Below the pieces are notes generated by a model. It worked only from the letters and a program-made list of their open reading frames with translations, did not search any database and was not told where the DNA came from. Positions 25,632-34,151 of a stretch of DNA of 52,233 nucleotides are shown piece by piece. The stretch is from DATKLX01 sp035542155 (GTDB taxonomy: Bacteria; Chloroflexota; Anaerolineae; Anaerolineales; Anaerolineaceae): positions 1-52,233 of the forward strand of contig DATKLX010000130.1 of assembly GCA_035542155.1 (NCBI GenBank), given 5' to 3'. Every line of letters starts with the position of its first letter. Position 1 is the stretch's first letter. A program made the position numbers and the translations under genes.

Positions 25632-25940
25632 AGTTTCACAGTCGAAAGCATTGATGGAAACGAGTACGCCTGCCAGACACGGCGGACAGCGAGCCCGGAG
25701 ATGGTGTGAGCCGGGACCGCACAGCAGGCCGAAAATCCTTCCGGAGCTGCGATCTGAACGCGGAAACCACCGTCAGTAGGTGAGCCGGGCCACCGCCCGT
25801 TATCCTCGGTGCGAGTATCGGTCGAAATTATGACCTGTACCCGGCAGAGGCGCTCGCCCTTGCGGTGAGAACCAGGGTGGTACCGTGGGAGTATGCAGCT
25901 CTCGTCCCTGAATGGGGACGGGAGCATTTTATTTTGATCT
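25632..25940 (+). promoter_or_regulatory. T-box riboswitch for isoleucine (ileS leader)
   Basis: All T-box landmarks appear in order: the loop E AGTA (25663-25666), the GAGCCCGG...GGTGTGAGCCGGG stem (about 25691-25715), the distal loop GAAAATCCTTCCGGAG (about 25731-25746), a candidate specifier ATC for isoleucine (25752-25754), a stem II/IIA-B pseudoknot region around GCCGGGCCACCGCCCG (about 25783-25799), the T-box bulge AGGGTGGTACCGTGG (25874-25888) and the terminator. Uncharged tRNA-Ile would bind and favour the antiterminator, allowing ileS transcription. The exact specifier position is my reading and should be folded. Confidence 0.93.
25898..25935 (+). terminator. T-box conditional terminator
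   Basis: Stem of 11 pairs with one G-T pair (25898-25908 with 25915-25925), six-base loop, then ATTTTATTTT. It overlaps the antiterminator 3' strand and ends 50 bases before the ileS start. Confidence 0.9.
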
Positions 25941-25984
25941 GATCCCTCGTCTCCCTGAAAAAGAGAGAGAAGAAGAGGTAGTCG

Positions 25985-28900
25985 ATGGCCTTTAAAGAGA
26001 TCCCCGCAAAAGTTGATTTTCCAGCCCAGGAGCGCGAGCTTCTGAAGTTCTGGGAACAAAACCGTTCCTTTCACAAGCTGCGCGAGCTGCGCAAGGATGC
26101 TCCCCACTGGTCCTTCATCGATGGCCCGATCACAGCCAACAACCCGATGGGCGTTCACCACGGCTGGGGCCGCACATATAAGGATTTGATCCAGCGTTTC
26201 TGGACTATGCGCGGGCGCAAGCTGCGCTACCAGAACGGCTTTGACTGCCAGGGCCTCTGGGTGGAAGTCGAGGTCGAGAAAGAAAAAGGCTTCCGGAGCA
26301 AAAAAGATATCGAGACCTATGGTCTGGCCCAGTTCGTGCGCGACTGCAAGGCGCGCGTGCTGCGCTATGCCGCGATCCAGACCGAACAGTCGATCCGTCT
26401 GGGATACTGGATGGACTGGAACGACCCGGAGGGGTTGCGCGACCTGGCGGGGCGTTTGCTGGAGGATCCATCCCAGAAGATTACTGTCGAAGGTCCAGAA
26501 GGACCTCTGACCGACACTGTCGAGCAGGTGATCGGACGGCTGGGGCTTCCCGAGGCCGGCGGCAGCTACTTTACCTTCTCGAACGAGAACAACTACATGA
26601 TCTGGACCTTCTTGAAGAAATGTTGGGAGAAGGGCTGGATGTACCGCGGAGCGGATGTGATGCCCTGGTGTCCGCGCTGTGCGACCGGGATAAGCCAGCA
26701 CGAGATCGTTACCGATGGCTATGCCGAGCTGACCCACGATAGCGTGGTGCTGCGCTTCCCGCTGCGCGAAAGGCCTGGGGAGAGTATGCTGATCTGGACG
26801 ACCACACCCTGGACGCTGAGCAGCAACGTCGCTGTGGCTGTGGGCCCTGATCTGGATTACGTCCGTGTGAAACAAGGGGAAGAGTACTTTTACCTCTCGA
26901 GAGGCACCCTGCACATGCTCAAAGGCCCTTATGAAGTGGTCAGCGAACTGAAGGGCAGGGACATGGTTGGCTGGACCTACGATGGTCCCTTCGATGAGCT
27001 GCCCGCTGCACAGCAGCCTGGCGGTTTGACCCAGCTCCCTGAAGTGACCAAAGGCATCACTCAAACTGCCGCTGAGGCCCACCAGGTGATTGCCTGGGAC
27101 GCGGTCGGCGAGACGGAAGGCACCGGGCTGGTCCACATCGCTCCGGGGTGCGGCGCCGAGGACTTCGTTCTCGGCAAGGAACACCACCTGCCGATGATCG
27201 CTCCGCTCAATGAGGAGGGTTTCTTCGAAAACGGCTTCAGTTGGCTAACCGGGATGCACGTCTCGGAGGTGGCTCAGCCGATCTTTAGAAGCCTGGACGA
27301 CAAGGGCTATCTGTATCGGGTGGATCCCTATTCACACCGCTACCCGACCTGCTGGCGCTGCAAGACCGAGCTGGTCTTCCGCCTGGTGGACGAGTGGTAT
27401 ATCTCGATGGGCCCGGTTTACGACAAGCCGCGCGGCGAGCTGACCGCAGAGGAAAAGATGCGCAGCCTGCGCTACCAGATCATGGATGTGGTCGACCAGA
27501 TCCATTGGATCCCGGATTTCGGGTATTCACGCGAGATGGACTGGCTGATGAACATGCACGACTGGATGATCAGCAAGAAGCGCTACTGGGGGCTGGCCCT
27601 GCCGATCTGGATTTGCGACGAATGCAAGCATTACGAAGTGATCGGCAATGAGGTCGAATTGGAGGCGCGGGCGGTCGCGGGCTGGGTCGAGTTTAAAGGG
27701 CATACCCCGCACCGACCTTTTATCGATGCAGTCCAACTGGCCTGTCCAGACTGCGGCGGGCGGATGGAGCGTATCCCCGACGTGGGCAACCCCTGGCTCG
27801 ACGCCGGGATTGTTTCTTTCAGCACTCTGCAGTACCGCCGGAACCGCGAATACTGGCGGAGCTGGTACCCGGCGGATTGGATCAGCGAATCCTTCCCGGG
27901 CCAGTTCCGCAACTGGTTCTACAGCCTGCTGGCGATGGCCACGGTGATCGACCAGTCACCGCCGTTCCTGGAGAATTTTGGCTACGGCACCCTGCTGGCG
28001 GAAGACGGTCGGCCGATGCATAAAAGCTGGGGAAACTCGATCGAATTCAACGAAGCGGCGGATAAGATCGGCGTGGACGTGATGCGCTGGATGTACTGCG
28101 CCCACAAACCGGAGAACGACCTGCTCTTTGGCTACAAACGCGGCGACGAGGTGCGCCGGTCTTTCCTGCTGCCGCTGTGGAACGTCTACAGCTTCTTCGT
28201 CACCTACGCCAACCTGGACGGGTGGACGCCTTCGAAAGGCGGCTTTGACCCGGACCAGCCGGAAGGGAAAACGCCAGACAGCCCGGCGCTGCTCGACCGA
28301 TGGGTGCTGGCTCGCCTCAACCAGGTGACCGGCGAGGTCACACGCGCCCTGGAAAAAACTGATCCGCTCAGCGCAACGCTGGCGGTGGAGGCTTTCCTGG
28401 ACGACCTGACCAACTGGTACGTGCGCCGCTCGCGCCGCCGCTTCTGGAAGAGTGAGCACGACGCGGATAAGAACGGGGGGTACACCACGCTGTACTACGT
28501 CCTGGTCCGGCTGATCCGCCTGCTGGCTCCCTTCACCCCATTCGTCACCGAGGCAATGTACCAGAATCTGGTCGCTGCAGTCCAGCCCAGAGCTCACGGC
28601 AGCGTGCACCACACCCTCTGGCCCGAGGCCGAAGAAGCGGTCATCGACAAAGAGGTGCTCGAACAGATGGGCCTGGCCCGGCAGATTGCCAGCCTGGGAT
28701 TGGCCGCCCGCAGCGGCGCGAACCTGAAAGTCCGCCAGCCGTTGGCCCGCGCCCTGGTCCACGCCGCAAAGGCGAATCTGGATCCTGAGCTGGTTGAAAT
28801 CGTTGCCGACGAGCTTAATGTAAAATCCCTGGAGTTCGTCGAGAAGTCCGAGAAGCTGGTTCACTATAAGGTGCTGCCTGACAACAAGCTGCTCGGTCCG

Positions 28901-29395
28901 AAGTATGGACAAAAGTTCCCCCAGGTCCGCGCTGCGTTGAGTGCGGCAGACTCCGCTGTGGTCGCCCGAACCGTCCAGGCCGGGAACCCTGTCGAGCTGG
29001 CGCTGAACGGTGAGAAGGTTGTCCTCGAAGCAAACGAAGTGCTCGTCCAGACTGTGCCGGTCGAAGGGCTGGCGGTGATGGCCGACAAGCAGATCACGGT
29101 GGCTGTCGACGCGGTGATCACCCCGGAGCTGCGCGCTGAGGGGCTGGCGCGCGAGGTGGTGCGCCGCTTGCAGTCGATGCGGAAAGACGCAGGATTCAAT
29201 ATCGAAGACCGCATCAGCGTGTACTTCCAGGCCGGGCCCACACTGGCAGAGGTAATCCAGGAGTGGTCAGAGTATCTTTGCAACGAAACCCTGGCGACCC
29301 GCCTGGTTTCCGGACCGGCTCCCGAAGGCGCTTACACAGAAACGCACAACCTGGAGGGGGAAAGCCTGATTCTCGGTGTGATCCGCAACGCATAG
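25985..29395 (+). CDS. ileS: isoleucyl-tRNA synthetase (divergent class Ia clade)
   Basis: 1136 residues, longer than the usual 900-1050. It charges tRNA-Ile; the editing CP1 domain is inserted in the middle (TTTPWTLSSNVAVAV, GTGLVHIAPGCGAEDF). The HIGH motif is replaced by VHHGWG (residues 57-62) within ANNPMGVHHGWGRTYKD, and the KMSKS loop reads PMHKSWGNS (about 676-684). Cys pairs for zinc occur in CPRCATG, CWRCKTEL, CDECKHYE and CPDCGGRM. The C-terminal anticodon-binding and IleS-specific extension are present. Control by an upstream isoleucine T-box supports the amino acid assignment, which sequence motifs alone would leave open. Confidence 0.93.
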   Translation: MAFKEIPAKVDFPAQERELLKFWEQNRSFHKLRELRKDAPHWSFIDGPITANNPMGVHHGWGRTYKDLIQRFWTMRGRKLRYQNGFDCQGLWVEVEVEKEKGFRSKKDIETYGLAQFVRDCKARVLRYAAIQTEQSIRLGYWMDWNDPEGLRDLAGRLLEDPSQKITVEGPEGPLTDTVEQVIGRLGLPEAGGSYFTFSNENNYMIWTFLKKCWEKGWMYRGADVMPWCPRCATGISQHEIVTDGYAELTHDSVVLRFPLRERPGESMLIWTTTPWTLSSNVAVAVGPDLDYVRVKQGEEYFYLSRGTLHMLKGPYEVVSELKGRDMVGWTYDGPFDELPAAQQPGGLTQLPEVTKGITQTAAEAHQVIAWDAVGETEGTGLVHIAPGCGAEDFVLGKEHHLPMIAPLNEEGFFENGFSWLTGMHVSEVAQPIFRSLDDKGYLYRVDPYSHRYPTCWRCKTELVFRLVDEWYISMGPVYDKPRGELTAEEKMRSLRYQIMDVVDQIHWIPDFGYSREMDWLMNMHDWMISKKRYWGLALPIWICDECKHYEVIGNEVELEARAVAGWVEFKGHTPHRPFIDAVQLACPDCGGRMERIPDVGNPWLDAGIVSFSTLQYRRNREYWRSWYPADWISESFPGQFRNWFYSLLAMATVIDQSPPFLENFGYGTLLAEDGRPMHKSWGNSIEFNEAADKIGVDVMRWMYCAHKPENDLLFGYKRGDEVRRSFLLPLWNVYSFFVTYANLDGWTPSKGGFDPDQPEGKTPDSPALLDRWVLARLNQVTGEVTRALEKTDPLSATLAVEAFLDDLTNWYVRRSRRRFWKSEHDADKNGGYTTLYYVLVRLIRLLAPFTPFVTEAMYQNLVAAVQPRAHGSVHHTLWPEAEEAVIDKEVLEQMGLARQIASLGLAARSGANLKVRQPLARALVHAAKANLDPELVEIVADELNVKSLEFVEKSEKLVHYKVLPDNKLLGPKYGQKFPQVRAALSAADSAVVARTVQAGNPVELALNGEKVVLEANEVLVQTVPVEGLAVMADKQITVAVDAVITPELRAEGLAREVVRRLQSMRKDAGFNIEDRISVYFQAGPTLAEVIQEWSEYLCNETLATRLVSGPAPEGAYTETHNLEGESLILGVIRNA

Positions 29396-29413
29396 CAAGA
29401 TGGACCGAAACAT

Positions 29414-29446
29414 AAAAGACCCCGAATTTAATCTTCGGGGCTTTTT
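29414..29446 (+). terminator. intrinsic terminator of ileS
   Basis: CCCCGAA (29420-29426) pairs with TTCGGGG (29434-29440) around a seven-base loop, extended by AAAAG/CTTTT with a bulged A, and followed by CTTTTTG. Confidence 0.85.
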
Positions 29447-29739
29447 GCCTATGGTTAGCCTTGGGAACCAGCCCTCACCCCTGGATCCCCACCCCCAGCC
29501 GATCTCAAGAGCGATTTGCGTCCCGGTTTAGGGCGGGGAGTGGATGGGGCAAATGTGAAAATGTGAATAAATTCCATAATAATGATAAAATTAGCATCAT
29601 ACAGGTGAAACTGGCTGGATCGGTGCGTCTGTACAGATTTGTGGGGCATTATGGTTGTGCAATCCAATTGTGGGGGCAGTGCGTAAATATTAGTATGTGC
29701 TGTCTGCCCCAACCGATCTTGGGTGTGGTTTTGGATCGA
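29447..29739. other. spacer after ileS without a recognisable gene
   Basis: About 290 bases. The first part is rich in C on the plus strand, the second (29555-29700) is AT-rich. It is open in the frame of the following membrane gene but the translation is low-complexity and unlike any protein I know. A possible hairpin TGGGGGCAG...CTGCCCCA lies near 29668-29712. Confidence 0.45.
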
Positions 29740-30315
29740 TCAGACAGAGAGTTCTATGCGAAAAAAACATCATCTCTTTGGCGACATCTTAACAACCCAC
29801 GAATCTGGTTGGTGGTCTTGCTGCTCATCTCGGTCTTATATCTGGTCGCAGTGTGGAAAGGGCGGAAGCCGCTTTCCGACCTGATCCGTCTCCTGGTTCG
29901 CCTGCCCCTTCCCGATGCGGTTCGCACCGGGATAGAAAAATCGATCCAGGTGGTCGCAGGAGCCGAAACACAGGTCCTGCATTTCATCCTGGAAAAAAAC
30001 TGGACGCTGGGGATTGTGCTCCTGATCACCACGATCATCTGGATGGCCTCGCTCCCCGATTATGCCCTGGCATTGCGTTTTATCGGGTTAAACCTGCCTC
30101 TGGTGAAAATCATTGGTGCACTGACCATCGTCCGCATCGCCTTCATTGTGCCGACCCTCGGCGGATCGGGCACACTTGAAGCCAGCCAGATGCTGGTCAT
30201 GCAGGCCTTTGGCTTGAGCCCGGCTTTTGGCATTTCCTTAAGCCTACTGATGCGTGGGCGGGACCTGCTGATGGGAGGCCTGGGTCTGAGCCTGATCAGT
30301 TGGATGACGCGCTAA
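29740..30315 (+). pseudogene. C-terminal half of a UPF0104/lysylphosphatidylglycerol synthase-type membrane protein
   Basis: The last 190 or so codons match the second half of the LPG_synthase_TM (UPF0104, AglD/MprF membrane domain) family: a membrane segment (IWLVVLLLISVLYLVAVW), a cytoplasmic loop with LIRLLVRLPLPDAVRT, then GIVLLITTIIWMASL, and the hallmark VPTLGGSGTLEASQMLVMQAFGLSPAF where the family has P-x-x-GGxGxxEA. The family normally has about 300 residues and eight membrane segments; the first four are missing. No convincing start codon with ribosome binding site is seen near the beginning of similarity, so I consider it 5'-truncated, though a short functional form cannot be excluded. 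The left boundary is approximate. Confidence 0.55.
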
Positions 30316-30351
30316 GGAATCTTAACAATACCCAGGAAAGAGGTCATTAAG

Positions 30352-30723
30352 ATGGTTGAGACTGAAGGCAAATTTGGTTTACTCCAGGTGGGAATTGTAG
30401 TGCTGACTTTGATCACTGCAATCGTTCACCTGACGAGAAATTTTCCCGATATCACTTTCATCCTGAACGGGTTAGGGTATTTGTCCCTCCTGGCAGCTCT
30501 TTATTTTCTTCCGCTGCCTATCCTTCGCGAGAGAAGAGGCCTGATACGCTATGTGTTCATGGGGTTTACCGCTCTGACCATATTTTTATGGATTATTTTC
30601 GGTGAACGATCTTTTGTTGGATATGCGACAAAAATTGTGGAATTGGCCTTGTTTGCGCTGCTATTTGTTGAATCACGGATGCGCAGCCCAAACGTTGTTA
30701 GAAAGGATCAACTGGGATCATGA
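30352..30723 (+). CDS. small four-helix membrane protein of unknown function
   Basis: 123 residues with four hydrophobic segments (LLQVGIVVLTLITAIVHL, FILNGLGYLSLLAALYFL, YVFMGFTALTIFLWIIF, IVELALFALLFV) and short loops. I do not recognise a named family with a known role. It has a ribosome binding site (GAAAGAGG) and its stop overlaps the ribA start in ATGA, so it is translationally coupled to GTP cyclohydrolase II; a role beside that pathway is possible but unproven. Confidence 0.75.
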   Translation: MVETEGKFGLLQVGIVVLTLITAIVHLTRNFPDITFILNGLGYLSLLAALYFLPLPILRERRGLIRYVFMGFTALTIFLWIIFGERSFVGYATKIVELALFALLFVESRMRSPNVVRKDQLGS

Positions 30724-31376
30724 CGGAATTAATGATACAAAGGGTAGTATGCGCGCGGATACCAACCGATTATGGGGAATTTCAATTGTGCCTGTACACG
30801 AATAACCGCGATGAGAAAGAGCACCTGGCCCTCGTCAGGGGAAATGTAACTGGAAGAGCCGGGGTGCTGGTCCGCGTTCATTCGGAGTGCTTCACCGGAG
30901 ATGTGCTTGGATCGCAGCGGTGCGATTGTGGGGAGCAGTTGCAAAACGCAATGAAGCAAATCGCCGCAGAAGGGTTGGGCGTGGTGATCTATCTGCGCCA
31001 GGAGGGCAGGGGGATTGGACTGCAAAGCAAGCTCAGAGCGTATAACCTGCAGGACGAAGGCTTGGACACAGTAGATGCGAACCTCGTCCTGGGCCATCCT
31101 GCCGACCAGCGCGATTACACCATCGCGGCGCTGATTCTGAATGATCTGGGTATCCGCTCGATCCGCCTGTTGACCAATAACCCGGATAAAATCCAATACT
31201 TGAAGAGGCTGGGGGTGAAGGTTGTGGAGCGGGTGCCCTCGCAGCCCACAGTAACCCGGGATAACGCCCAATATCTGCTTACCAAGCGCGAGCGCATGCA
31301 CCACATGTTGAACCTTCCCGAGATGGCGTTCCTGCGGGCGAATCTGGCTTCCAAAGCGAAGCATGCTGGCGATTGA
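30720..31376 (+). CDS. ribA: GTP cyclohydrolase II
   Basis: 218 residues, stand-alone RibA without the RibB domain. It opens the GTP imidazole ring, releasing formate and pyrophosphate, to give 2,5-diamino-6-ribosylamino-pyrimidinone phosphate. Zinc ligands are C57, C68 and C70 (SECFTGDVLGSQRCDC). The motif YLRQEGRGIGL keeps the conserved Tyr (Y91), consistent with the normal deformylated product. The usual partners ribB, ribE and ribH and the deaminase are absent from the window; the next gene encodes a RibD-type reductase. Start and stop overlap both neighbours, so the set is one operon. Confidence 0.94.
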   Translation: MTELMIQRVVCARIPTDYGEFQLCLYTNNRDEKEHLALVRGNVTGRAGVLVRVHSECFTGDVLGSQRCDCGEQLQNAMKQIAAEGLGVVIYLRQEGRGIGLQSKLRAYNLQDEGLDTVDANLVLGHPADQRDYTIAALILNDLGIRSIRLLTNNPDKIQYLKRLGVKVVERVPSQPTVTRDNAQYLLTKRERMHHMLNLPEMAFLRANLASKAKHAGD

Positions 31377-32067
31377 CGAGATCCTGGCGGGCGCGGCTGA
31401 GCACCACACCCGCACCGGCCGGCCGCTGGTGACATTGGCCTACGCGCAGAGCCTGGATGGCTCCATTGCCTGGCGGAGAGGCCAGCCGACAGCTATCAGC
31501 GGCGCCGAGTCTGCGCGGATGACTCACCAACTGCGCGCCGGCCACGACGCGATCCTGGTCGGGGTGGGGACCGTGCTGGCGGACAATCCAATGCTCACCG
31601 TACGGCTGGTACCGGGAGCGAACCCTTGCCCGGTGGTGCTGGATCCCCGGCTGCGCATCCCCCTCCAGGCGAACCTGCTGCAGGATCCAGCCAGGCCATT
31701 GTGGATTATGGCCACCCCGGGAGCGAATGGGGAGAAACGGTGCAGGTTGGAAGAACTGGGGGCGCAGGTGTATGAGTTGAATTCGGATCCACATGGCTGG
31801 ATCGATCTGGACGACCTGCTGGGCTGTCTCGGCGAACTGGGGGTCGAGCGTTTGATGGTCGAGGGAGGGGCGCGGGTGATCAGCAGCTTCATCGACCAGG
31901 AAAAAGCGGATCGGCTGGTGCTGACTGTGGCGCCGATCTATCTCGGTGGCTTGAAGGCCTATGAGAAGGGAAATCAGGTGAGCCAACCAGGGAAACGGAT
32001 CAACGTGTGGGGGCAAGAGAAATTGGGCGAAGATCTGGTGATTTGGGGGGATTTTGTCAAGGAGTGA
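31363..32067 (+). CDS. RibD C-terminal-type pyrimidine reductase (stand-alone)
   Basis: 234 residues, only the dihydrofolate-reductase-like reductase domain of RibD. Signature stretches are PLVTLAYAQSLDGSIA, HQLRAGHDAILVGVGTVLADNPMLTVR, PCPVVLDPRLRIP and RLMVEGGARVISSFI, followed by the late LVLTVAPIYLGG. The family reduces the ribosyl side chain of the pyrimidine made from the RibA product, or related substrates, with NADPH. The N-terminal deaminase domain is absent. It overlaps ribA by 14 bases. Confidence 0.9.
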   Translation: MLAIDEILAGAAEHHTRTGRPLVTLAYAQSLDGSIAWRRGQPTAISGAESARMTHQLRAGHDAILVGVGTVLADNPMLTVRLVPGANPCPVVLDPRLRIPLQANLLQDPARPLWIMATPGANGEKRCRLEELGAQVYELNSDPHGWIDLDDLLGCLGELGVERLMVEGGARVISSFIDQEKADRLVLTVAPIYLGGLKAYEKGNQVSQPGKRINVWGQEKLGEDLVIWGDFVKE

Positions 32068-32070
32068 TTC

Positions 32071-33108
32071 ATGAAGCGGCGCGCCCTGTATTTTACCGGC
32101 CCCGGCCAGGTGTGCGTGGAGAGCGAAGAGATCCCAGCCCCTCAGACGGGGCAAGTCCTCGTCCGAGTTGAAGTATCGGCAATCAGCGCGGGGACGGAGA
32201 TACTGGTGTATAACGACTTGTGGCCTCGCGGGCTGGCGGTCGATGAGACGATCCTGGCGCTGAGCGGAGAATTCAAATACCCGATGAAATATGGATATGC
32301 CTCGGCAGGTAGAGTTGTCGAAGGCTCGACACCTGAGACCGCCCGGGAGTGGATTGGTAGACGGGTGTTCTCTTTTCACCCTCACGAGGACCTGTTCTGG
32401 GCGGTGCCCCAGGAGTTGTTACCGGTTCCCGAGGGATTGCCCCTGGAGGATGCGGTCTTTTTGCCCAACATGGAAACAGCGGTCAATTTCCTGATGGATG
32501 GAGCTCCTCAAACCGGCGAGCAGGTCGCGGTATTCGGGCAGGGAGTGGTCGGGCTGCTGACGACCAGCCTGCTGGCGAGTTACCCGCTCTCGGCGCTGGT
32601 CACCGTAGACCGGTATCTGCCCAGGCGGAAGCTGTCGATCGAGCTGGGCGCGCAGGCCAGCGTCGGTCCAGATGAGCCGGACTGGCTGGAGCAGGTCAAG
32701 GCTCACCTCAACGCCAGCAGAGAGTATCCGGGCGCCGACCTGGTTTTCGAGCTGAGTGGCAGCCCAGAAACGCTGAATGTGGCTATCGAGACCGCCGGTT
32801 TCAACGGCCGAATCGTTGTGGGATCGTGGTACGGGCAAAAAACGGCCGCGCTCGAGCTGGGTGGGCGTTTCCACCGCAGCCGTATCCGCTTGATCAGCAG
32901 CCAGGTGAGCACGCTGGCTCCCGAGCTGAGCGGCCGCTGGAGCAAGCGGCGGCGATTGGATTGGGCCTGGGAGATGATCAGCAGGATCGGTCCGGCGCGC
33001 CTGGTGACTCACCGGATTCCTATCACCCATGCAGACCAGGCTTACCGGATTTTAAGGGATGCACCAGGGGAAGCAGTCCAGGTTCTGCTGGATTACCGGG
33101 CCGGCTGA
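32071..33108 (+). CDS. medium-chain dehydrogenase-like protein lacking zinc ligands
   Basis: 345 residues. The N-terminal GroES-like fold and the Rossmann fold (QVAVFGQGVVGLLTTSLL, then VTVDRYLPRRKLSIELGA) place it in the MDR superfamily. The catalytic Cys-Gly-x-x-His region is replaced by SAISAGTEILVYNDL, as in BchC-like members, and the structural Cys lobe is missing. It therefore is probably a zinc-independent oxidoreductase acting on a ring or sugar alcohol. It follows the reductase gene after three bases with the ribosome binding site AAGGAG, in the same operon as ribA. Confidence 0.82.
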   Translation: MKRRALYFTGPGQVCVESEEIPAPQTGQVLVRVEVSAISAGTEILVYNDLWPRGLAVDETILALSGEFKYPMKYGYASAGRVVEGSTPETAREWIGRRVFSFHPHEDLFWAVPQELLPVPEGLPLEDAVFLPNMETAVNFLMDGAPQTGEQVAVFGQGVVGLLTTSLLASYPLSALVTVDRYLPRRKLSIELGAQASVGPDEPDWLEQVKAHLNASREYPGADLVFELSGSPETLNVAIETAGFNGRIVVGSWYGQKTAALELGGRFHRSRIRLISSQVSTLAPELSGRWSKRRRLDWAWEMISRIGPARLVTHRIPITHADQAYRILRDAPGEAVQVLLDYRAG

Positions 33109-34055
33109 GAATCGTCTATCATATGCTGAGCTTCGGCGGGGTGGACCACTTCCAGAAGACCCTGGACGTAATTGGTTACTGCCTGGGTGATCTGGCTCGC
33201 GTCTCCCAGCTTGAGCAGATCTTCGGACAGGATGGGTGGCCCAAAATCGACGTGCAGGTTGACCGGCCAGATGCGGACGGAAATGCTTTTTACCAGGATC
33301 TGCAGATTGGCGGCCAGGATCTCACGGTCCTTCGAGCTCCGGCGCAGGTTGACCAATGGGTGGCGAAGAGCCTGAGGCGCATAGACACCGCTGACGATTA
33401 CCGGGATGATCCGTGTCTCGGGGGAGATGCGCACGAAAAACGCGAGGCTTCGCGACCAGTTTTCCAACCCTGCAATTGACCCGGGCATAGAAGCGGGATC
33501 AGGCTCGATTTCACCAGCAGGAAAGGTCAGCACTGCACCGCCGGCGCGCAGGTGGCGTCCCACGGAGCGGATCACATTGATGCGCCCATCGGTCTGGTCG
33601 GAGACAAAGAATAATCGCCGGTTGGTTTCAGGCATGGCGCGCAAAAAGGGGCGGTCGAGAGCGACGACGCGCAGATCGGGACGGGGGATGCTGGCAAACA
33701 GCGCCAGAGTGTCCGTCAGGCCGGGATGATTGGAAAGCACCAGGAGTGGACTATCGATCGGGAGGTTCTCGACCCCGGTCACCTGCATTCCCTGGATATA
33801 GGTTTCCAGGAACTGCTGTGAGGCAGCCGCCAGGCCAACCTCCAGGACCTCCTGGTCAAAGTTGATAATCTGGCGCGCAAATCGGCGCGCAGCAGGCCGG
33901 AGGAGCCGCCTTAACAACCAGGTGGTCCCGCCATGGGGAGACGCACCGAACGCTTTGCAAAAATCATCCAGATTGATGCTCGTCAACAAATCCAATTGAG
34001 TATTGCCGGTTCCATTCTTCTGCATCTTCATCGCCGTTCCCATTTCTTTTCCCAT
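33093..34055 (-). CDS. 1-acylglycerol-3-phosphate acyltransferase-like protein (PlsC family)
   Basis: 320 residues. The acyltransferase motif I is SNHPGLTD (HPGLTD for HxxxxD), the middle block is VALDRPFLRAMPETNRRLFFV, and motif III is FPAGEIEPDP where PlsC proteins have FPEGT. It transfers an acyl chain from acyl-ACP or acyl-CoA, likely to a glycerophosphate or glycolipid, at the membrane. The last codons overlap the end of the dehydrogenase gene on the other strand by 16 bases. Its own promoter is at 34106-34134. The start could also be one of two later ATGs. Confidence 0.82.
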   Translation of the reverse strand: MGKEMGTAMKMQKNGTGNTQLDLLTSINLDDFCKAFGASPHGGTTWLLRRLLRPAARRFARQIINFDQEVLEVGLAAASQQFLETYIQGMQVTGVENLPIDSPLLVLSNHPGLTDTLALFASIPRPDLRVVALDRPFLRAMPETNRRLFFVSDQTDGRINVIRSVGRHLRAGGAVLTFPAGEIEPDPASMPGSIAGLENWSRSLAFFVRISPETRIIPVIVSGVYAPQALRHPLVNLRRSSKDREILAANLQILVKSISVRIWPVNLHVDFGPPILSEDLLKLGDASQITQAVTNYVQGLLEVVHPAEAQHMIDDSQPAR

Positions 34056-34105
34056 GGTGGTGCATTCTGAGCCTGGAGTCTTGGTGGTTATGTTTAGATA
34101 CGTTG

Positions 34106-34134
34106 ATTATAGTAAACTAGATCTTGAATGTCAC
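34106..34134 (-). promoter_or_regulatory. strong promoter for the acyltransferase
   Basis: Minus strand: -35 GTGACA (34134-34129), exactly 17 bases, then perfect -10 TATAAT (34111-34106). A TATAGT on the plus strand (34108-34113) may serve the PTPS gene, so the two promoters would overlap face to face. Confidence 0.7.
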
Positions 34135-34151
34135 TAAATTAGGGAGGAAAG

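Noticed and set aside
25516..25984. Protein-coding frames in the ileS leader
   Set aside because: The stretch is fully explained by the promoter, T-box and terminator, and the frames have no ribosome binding sites.
29461..29739. N-terminal part of the UPF0104-like frame as real protein
   Set aside because: The translated stretch has no membrane helices or similarity to the family and no ribosome binding site at its first ATG, so I treat it as spacer in an accidentally open frame.
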